A stretch of 9,195 nt of DNA, taken from the NCBI GenBank assembly GCA_039809985.1, contig JBDHWC010000107.1:1-9195 (forward strand), given 5' to 3'. Every line of letters begins with the position of its first letter. Within the stretch, counting starts at the first letter, position 1. Position numbers and translations under genes: made by a program. The DNA is from JAICJJ01 sp039809985 (GTDB lineage Bacteria > Chloroflexota > Chloroflexia > Thermomicrobiales > UBA6265). Of this stretch, positions 5,941-9,195 are shown piece by piece. The notes under the pieces were generated by a model. That model saw only the letters and a program-made list of their open reading frames with translations. It had not been told where the DNA came from and made no database searches.

Positions 5941-6726
5941 TTACGCAGACGCCCCCGCGTAGTGCCGGATGCCGAACCGCCAGAACCCGCGCGCGGCCAA
6001 GGGCATCGCCACCGCGAGGACGACCGCGAGGGCGACATTCGACGGCGCGAGGCGGCCGACGAGGCCGGAGGCGGGCACCGTCACCGCGAAGCCGATCGGG
6101 ACGACGAAGGTGAGCGACGCCCGCAGCCAGCCGGGGTAGATGCTGATCGGCCAGCGCCCGGCCTCGTACATGCTCTGGAAGATGTTGAAGATGTTGTCGA
6201 GCTTGACGAACCAGAAGGCGAAGGTGGCGAGGATCACCAGGAAGCTGTAGACGATCGCCATCCCCGCCGCCAGCAGCAGGCCGAACATGGCGGCCTCGCG
6301 GACCCCGACCGCCTCCCCGAGGCGGACGAGGGCGACGGCGATCAGGCCGACGCCGATCAGCACGTCGATCAGCTTCCAGACCTCGATCTTCTTGATGCTG
6401 GCGAGGAACTGGGCGTCGACCGGCTTGGTCAGCGTGAAGTCGAGGGTGCCGAGCCGGATCTCCTCCATGAAGCGCGACAGGCTCGGCTGGACCACGGTCT
6501 GGGCGAGGCCGCCGACGAGGAAGTAGACGCCGACGATCGCCAGCAGTTCGTCCGGCCGCCAGCCGGCGAGGCTGTCGGTCTTCGAGAAGACGATGCCGAG
6601 GCCGAACAGCGCGGTCAGCAGCCCGACCAGCGAACTGGCCAGCTGGGCGACGAGGTTGGTCCGGTACTGCAGCTCGTTCAGGATGCCGAGCCGGAGGTGG
6701 ACCCCGAGGAGGCGGAGGGGCGTCAT
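5941..6726 (-). CDS. ABC-2 family exporter permease (second permease, COG3694-type)
   Basis: 261-residue integral membrane subunit that should pair with the neighbouring permease to form the transmembrane part of an ABC exporter. Hydrophobic segments lie at about 25-47, 60-78, 118-136, 143-170, 203-221 and 228-245. Family signs are the early YRTNLVAQL, the amphipathic EEIRLGTLDFTLTKPVDAQF (about 88-107) after the second segment, and RWPISIYPGWLRASLTFVVP (about 191-210), typical of the COG3694 / ABC2_membrane_6 group. Length is normal. The ATG at 6726 lies four bases after the stop of the upstream permease, so translation is probably coupled; its own ribosome site is weak. It is the last gene of the operon, and a hairpin follows. 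Substrate not predictable. The group includes a cyanobacterial transporter linked to viologen resistance, but a shared family does not establish that role here. Confidence 0.9.
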   Translation of the reverse strand: MTPLRLLGVHLRLGILNELQYRTNLVAQLASSLVGLLTALFGLGIVFSKTDSLAGWRPDELLAIVGVYFLVGGLAQTVVQPSLSRFMEEIRLGTLDFTLTKPVDAQFLASIKKIEVWKLIDVLIGVGLIAVALVRLGEAVGVREAAMFGLLLAAGMAIVYSFLVILATFAFWFVKLDNIFNIFQSMYEAGRWPISIYPGWLRASLTFVVPIGFAVTVPASGLVGRLAPSNVALAVVLAVAMPLAARGFWRFGIRHYAGASA

Positions 6727-6730
6727 CGGC

Positions 6731-7537
6731 TCAGGCCCCGACCGCGCTGTACTGGCGGACGCCGCGCGACCAGACCCGCTCCATCGCCAGCCAGATGACG
6801 GCGATCCAGACGACTTGGGCGGCGATCCCGACCGCCGCGTCGCGCGGCGTCAGCCGGCCGAGCAGCAGTTCGACCGGGAAGCCGAGGACCCGGTAGAAGG
6901 GGAGCCATTCGGCGAGGGTCCGGGCCGGGCCCGGCAGCAGGGCGATCGGCACCGCCTGTCCGGAGAGGAAGAGGAAGGCGACGATGTAGAGCTTGTTGAT
7001 CGCCGTGACGCGGGTCGTCCAGAAGGCGAGCAGGGCCAAGGTCCACTCGATCGCGTAGCGGAGGGCGATGGCGAGGACCAAGGCGACGACGAAGGTGGCG
7101 ACGCCCCACGGCTCGATCCCGGAGAAGTTCGGCCGGAAGACGAGGACGAGGACGGCGGCGACTGGGACCACGATCACCAAGGTCAGCAGCTTGAAGGTCA
7201 GGTTGACGGCGATCTGGCGGTGGATCGGGTGGACCGGACGCAGCAGCAGCGGCGAGAGGTTGCCCTCCCGCACCCAGAACTCGAACTCCCACATCACCCA
7301 CGTGAAGGTGGCGTGGTCGACGAGCATGACGACGATGAAGTAGGCGGCGAAGCTCGCCGCGGTGAAGCCGTCGACGTCGCCGCCCTGCGACCGGGCGACG
7401 GTCGACCAGACCGACAGGTAGATGACCGGCTCGAGGATCAGCCCGAGCATCCAGATGGCCAGCGCGCCGCGGTACTGGAGCTGCTCGGCAATGGTGGTCC
7501 GGAACTGCGCCCGGTAGAGCGCGACCAGGTGCCTCAT
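6731..7537 (-). CDS. ABC-2 family exporter permease (first permease, COG4587-type)
   Basis: 268-residue membrane protein with hydrophobic segments at about 24-44, 61-76, 112-133, 145-170, 181-200 and 236-252. The motif WVREGNLSPLLLRPVHP (about 88-104) matches in place and pattern the RLGTLDFTLTKPVDAQF stretch of the next permease, as expected for two related half-channels. LLPGPARTLAEWLPFYRVLGFPVELLLG (about 200-227) is another family hallmark. I start at the ATG at 7537: GAGGG lies about five bases upstream and the protein begins MRHLVALYRAQFRT, like its relatives. A longer frame from 7630 would add 31 Gly/Arg/Pro-rich residues unlike a permease. It lies 187 nt after the ATPase stop, a wide gap for this operon type, and four bases before the next permease. 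Confidence 0.9.
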   Translation of the reverse strand: MRHLVALYRAQFRTTIAEQLQYRGALAIWMLGLILEPVIYLSVWSTVARSQGGDVDGFTAASFAAYFIVVMLVDHATFTWVMWEFEFWVREGNLSPLLLRPVHPIHRQIAVNLTFKLLTLVIVVPVAAVLVLVFRPNFSGIEPWGVATFVVALVLAIALRYAIEWTLALLAFWTTRVTAINKLYIVAFLFLSGQAVPIALLPGPARTLAEWLPFYRVLGFPVELLLGRLTPRDAAVGIAAQVVWIAVIWLAMERVWSRGVRQYSAVGA

Positions 7538-7728
7538 CGCGGCCCTCGGCCCCGGCTGGCGCCCGGCGGCCGGCTTGGTGCCCGCTCCGACAGATCGTCC
7601 GCCGTCACCTGCTGCGCGCTCACCGCCCAAGGGGCGACGCAGGACGACCCCGGCGCGGCCACCGGTCCGCGGCGGTTCTGCCAGCCAACGGGTCCGACGG
7701 ATGCGCAGCGGCCCCGCGGCGGTGTCAT
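7534..7728 (-). CDS. Possible small ORF bridging the ATPase and permease genes
   Basis: A 64-codon frame begins with an ATG (7728-7726) overlapping the ATPase stop as ATGA and ends with a TGA (7536-7534) overlapping the permease ATG in the same way. It fills the whole gap between the two genes. The peptide is Pro/Gly/Arg/Ser-rich (MTPPRGRCASVGPVGWQNRR at its start) with no recognised domain, signal or membrane segment. By my count about 83% of third codon positions are G or C, but first and second positions are also high (near 77%), which is unlike a normal gene in DNA of this composition. It may be only a spacer or a leader for coupled translation of the permease. Confidence 0.25.
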   Translation of the reverse strand: MTPPRGRCASVGPVGWQNRRGPVAAPGSSCVAPWAVSAQQVTADDLSERAPSRPPGASRGRGPR

Positions 7729-8756
7729 GCCGGCGCGAGTTCCGCCGCCAACGCCTCGGCCACCCGGGCGTCGGCGGCCGACGTCCCGGTGAAGACGCGG
7801 TCGATCACCTCGTCCACCGGCGGGTCGGTGATCGACAGGTCGACCACCGGCAGGTCGGCCAGCAGGCGGGCGGTGACGGCCGCGGCGTCCCCCTTCGGCA
7901 CCCGGAGGACGGCCCGTCCCTCCTCGGCCTCGACCACCTCGCCGTACCGATCCAAGTGCTCGGCGCGGCCGTCGAGGTCGACCGTGATCGTCTTGTGCGG
8001 CGCGAAGCGCTCGACCAGCCCGGCGAGCGGGCCGTCGAAGAGGAGAGTGCCCCGGTTGATGACGATCACCCGCTCGGCCAGCGCCTCGACGTCGGCCATG
8101 TAGTGGCTGGTCAGGAGCACGGTGGCGCGATGCCGCTCGGCGTAGGCGGCGACGAAGTCGCGGATGCGGCGCTGGGCGGTGACGTCGAGGCCGAGGGTCG
8201 GCTCGTCGAGGAAGAGGACGCGCGGCCGGTGCAGCAGCGCGCCGGCCAGTTCGCACTTCATCCGCTCGCCGAGCGAGAGGTTGCGGACCGGCTTGGTGAG
8301 GAGCGGTCCGAGGTCGAGCAGGTCGTCGAGCTCGCCGAGCGTCGCTCGGAACTGCGCCTCCGGGATGTCGTAGATCGCCTTGTTCAGCTGGTAGGAGTCG
8401 GCGACCGGGATGTCCCAGACGAGCTGGTTGCGCTGCCCCATGACGAGCGTCATCTGGCGCAGGTAGGCCTTCTCGCGCCGCCACGGGGTGAAGCCGAGGA
8501 CCGCGGCGCTGCCGGCGGTCGGGTGGAGCAGGCCGGCGAGCATCTTGAGGGTGGTCGTCTTGCCGGCCCCGTTCGGGCCGAGGAAGCCGACGATCTCCCC
8601 CTCCGGCACCTCGAAGCCGATGCCGTCGACGGCGACGACGTCCTTCGTCTGCCGCTTCCAGAGGGAGCGGACGGAGGCGCGCAGGCCCGGCTCGCGCTCG
8701 GGCACAGTGTAGACCTTGCGCAGACCGTCGGCGCGGATCACGGTCGGATCGGGCAT
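7725..8756 (-). CDS. ABC-2 type exporter ATP-binding protein (COG4586-type)
   Basis: 343-residue cytoplasmic ATPase that powers the exporter formed with the two permeases downstream. Motifs in order: Walker A GPNGAGKT (60-67), Q-loop Gln108 in VMGQRNQLVWDIP, signature LSLGERMK (160-167), Walker B VLFLDEP (180-186), D-loop GLDV (189-192) and switch His217 in LTSHYM. All catalytic residues are intact. The N-terminal extension before the core (REPGLRASVRSLWKRQTKDV, 21-40) and the QLVWDIP after the Q-loop are marks of the COG4586 group rather than the shorter DrrA/CcmA type. The C-terminal 100 residues form the accessory region usual for ABC-2 ATPases. The ATG at 8756 is supported by MPDPTVIRADGLRKVY, although the ribosome site is poor. 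No clear promoter lies in the 100 nt between this gene and the upstream tRNA, so read-through from the tRNA promoter is possible. Substrate unknown. Confidence 0.93.
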   Translation of the reverse strand: MPDPTVIRADGLRKVYTVPEREPGLRASVRSLWKRQTKDVVAVDGIGFEVPEGEIVGFLGPNGAGKTTTLKMLAGLLHPTAGSAAVLGFTPWRREKAYLRQMTLVMGQRNQLVWDIPVADSYQLNKAIYDIPEAQFRATLGELDDLLDLGPLLTKPVRNLSLGERMKCELAGALLHRPRVLFLDEPTLGLDVTAQRRIRDFVAAYAERHRATVLLTSHYMADVEALAERVIVINRGTLLFDGPLAGLVERFAPHKTITVDLDGRAEHLDRYGEVVEAEEGRAVLRVPKGDAAAVTARLLADLPVVDLSITDPPVDEVIDRVFTGTSAADARVAEALAAELAPA

Positions 8757-8856
8757 CGGCAGGGCACCCCGGCATCCCGCGAGCAGGCGAGGAGGACGCG
8801 ATCGCCGCCAGACGGCGGGCGCGACGGGCCGGGAGGTTCGGTTGCCCCGGGCGAGG
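8757..8856 (-). other. Spacer between tRNA-Val and the ABC operon
   Basis: 100 nt with no gene, no clear -35/-10 pair and no hairpin followed by T residues on the minus strand. The only structure is a short CCGCC-GTCT-GGCGG stem near 8810. This suggests the tRNA transcript might continue into the ABC operon, but a weak or non-sigma-70 promoter could be missed by eye. Confidence 0.4.
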
Positions 8857-8930
<74 letters not shown>

Positions 8931-8956
8931 GGTGCGCCGCATGGCGGCAGGGTGGG

Positions 8957-8985
8957 AGTATAGGGAGGGGCGGGGAGGGCGTCAA
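8957..8985 (-). promoter_or_regulatory. Near-consensus sigma-70 promoter of tRNA-Val
   Basis: On the minus strand TTGACG (8985-8980), 17 nt, then TATACT (8962-8957): five of six matches in each box with ideal spacing. The -10 box ends 26 nt before the tRNA 5' end, giving a leader of about 20 nt. It lies just after the stop of the gene at 9019. This is the strongest promoter in the window. Confidence 0.8.
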
Positions 8986-9018
8986 GCGGCTGTCCGCGTT
9001 CGGTCAGATGCCCGTGGG

Positions 9019-9195
9019 TCAGTGCAGAGCGTAGCTTGTCGCGATCAAGGGTTGTGCACGCTCGGCACTCTCGACGCTTGTCACCCAGACTCGCACGAAT
9101 TTCTGCGCCTTTCGCTCCGAGAACCCGGGCTCAAGTGTCACTGCGTGCGATTCCAGCGGCAGGTCGATTCCGATCGCCTTCTTCGTCGGCAGGAA
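9019..9195 (-). CDS. C-terminal end of an unrecognised gene entering from the right edge
   Basis: From the window edge to a TGA at 9021-9019, the minus strand has 58 open codons, beginning FLPTKKAIGIDLPLESHAVT and ending LIATSYALH. I do not recognise the family from this fragment; it is mixed polar and hydrophobic with no membrane segment. About 15 of 58 codons end in A or T (third-position GC near 74%), clearly lower than the neighbouring genes, with AAA, ACA, CAA and CTT in use. This may mean a recently acquired or weakly adapted gene. It is called coding because the frame is open to the edge, the peptide is not low-complexity, and it ends just before the tRNA promoter. The start and most of the gene lie outside the window. 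Confidence 0.6.
   Translation of the reverse strand, partial: FLPTKKAIGIDLPLESHAVTLEPGFSERKAQKFVRVWVTSVESAERAQPLIATSYALH

Noticed and set aside
5713..6798. A 361-codon plus-strand frame opposite the last permease gene
   Set aside because: Asp/Glu/Arg/Gln-rich antisense of a membrane protein; the minus strand has clear membrane segments and family motifs.
7630..7630. An upstream ATG as the start of the first permease
   Set aside because: It would add 31 Gly/Arg/Pro-rich residues unlike the family; the ATG at 7537 has a ribosome site and a typical N-terminus.
7534..8775. A 413-codon minus-strand frame covering the ATPase gene
   Set aside because: It is a shifted frame over the ATPase with Arg/Pro-rich sequence. 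Only its last 64 codons, beyond the ATPase stop, merit separate mention.

Overview
The window is very GC-rich and gene-dense. It looks like a piece of a bacterial chromosome, most plausibly from the Thermomicrobia branch of Chloroflexota. That placement is inferred from the GC content, the pentapeptide-repeat membrane protein, and an exported protein whose N-terminus starts MDARRFDELARAF followed by RR motifs. I know that N-terminal style best from Thermomicrobiales. A high-GC actinobacterium is not excluded, and no taxonomic marker gene is present.

Layout, left to right. (1) 1-1002, minus: the N-terminal 334 residues of an exported D-alanyl-D-alanine carboxypeptidase (S11), running off the left edge, with a good sigma-70 promoter at 1079-1108. 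(2) 1164-2549, plus: a membrane-anchored pentapeptide-repeat protein. (3) 2565-3191, minus: a small Tat-type exported protein with a cysteine cluster, convergent with gene 2; both stop codons sit in one shared hairpin. (4) 3356-5305, plus: a D-apionate lactonase-like enzyme (ApnL family), divergent from gene 3. (5) 5306-5940: a non-coding interval between convergent genes, filled with about four tandem copies of a roughly 110-bp repeat, a strong REP-like palindrome, and an inverted copy of the repeat junction. (6) 8756-5941, minus: a three-gene ABC-2 exporter operon of the COG4586/COG4587/COG3694 type, reading ATPase, permease, permease. (7) 8857-8930, minus: tRNA-Val(GAC) with a near-consensus promoter. 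(8) 9019-9195, minus: the C-terminal end of an unrecognised gene with less GC-biased codons.

The genes do not form one pathway. The carboxypeptidase serves cell-wall maturation, the ApnL-like enzyme suggests branched-sugar (apiose/apionate) catabolism without its usual partner genes in view, and the ABC operon suggests export of an unknown small molecule. Almost every gene has a long open frame on the opposite strand because the GC content is so high; I treated those as shadows. I do not see a clear new biological system. The best leads are the repeat array with compensated hairpin changes, the cysteine-cluster protein, the orphan ApnL, and a 64-codon frame joined by ATGA overlaps at both ends inside the exporter operon.
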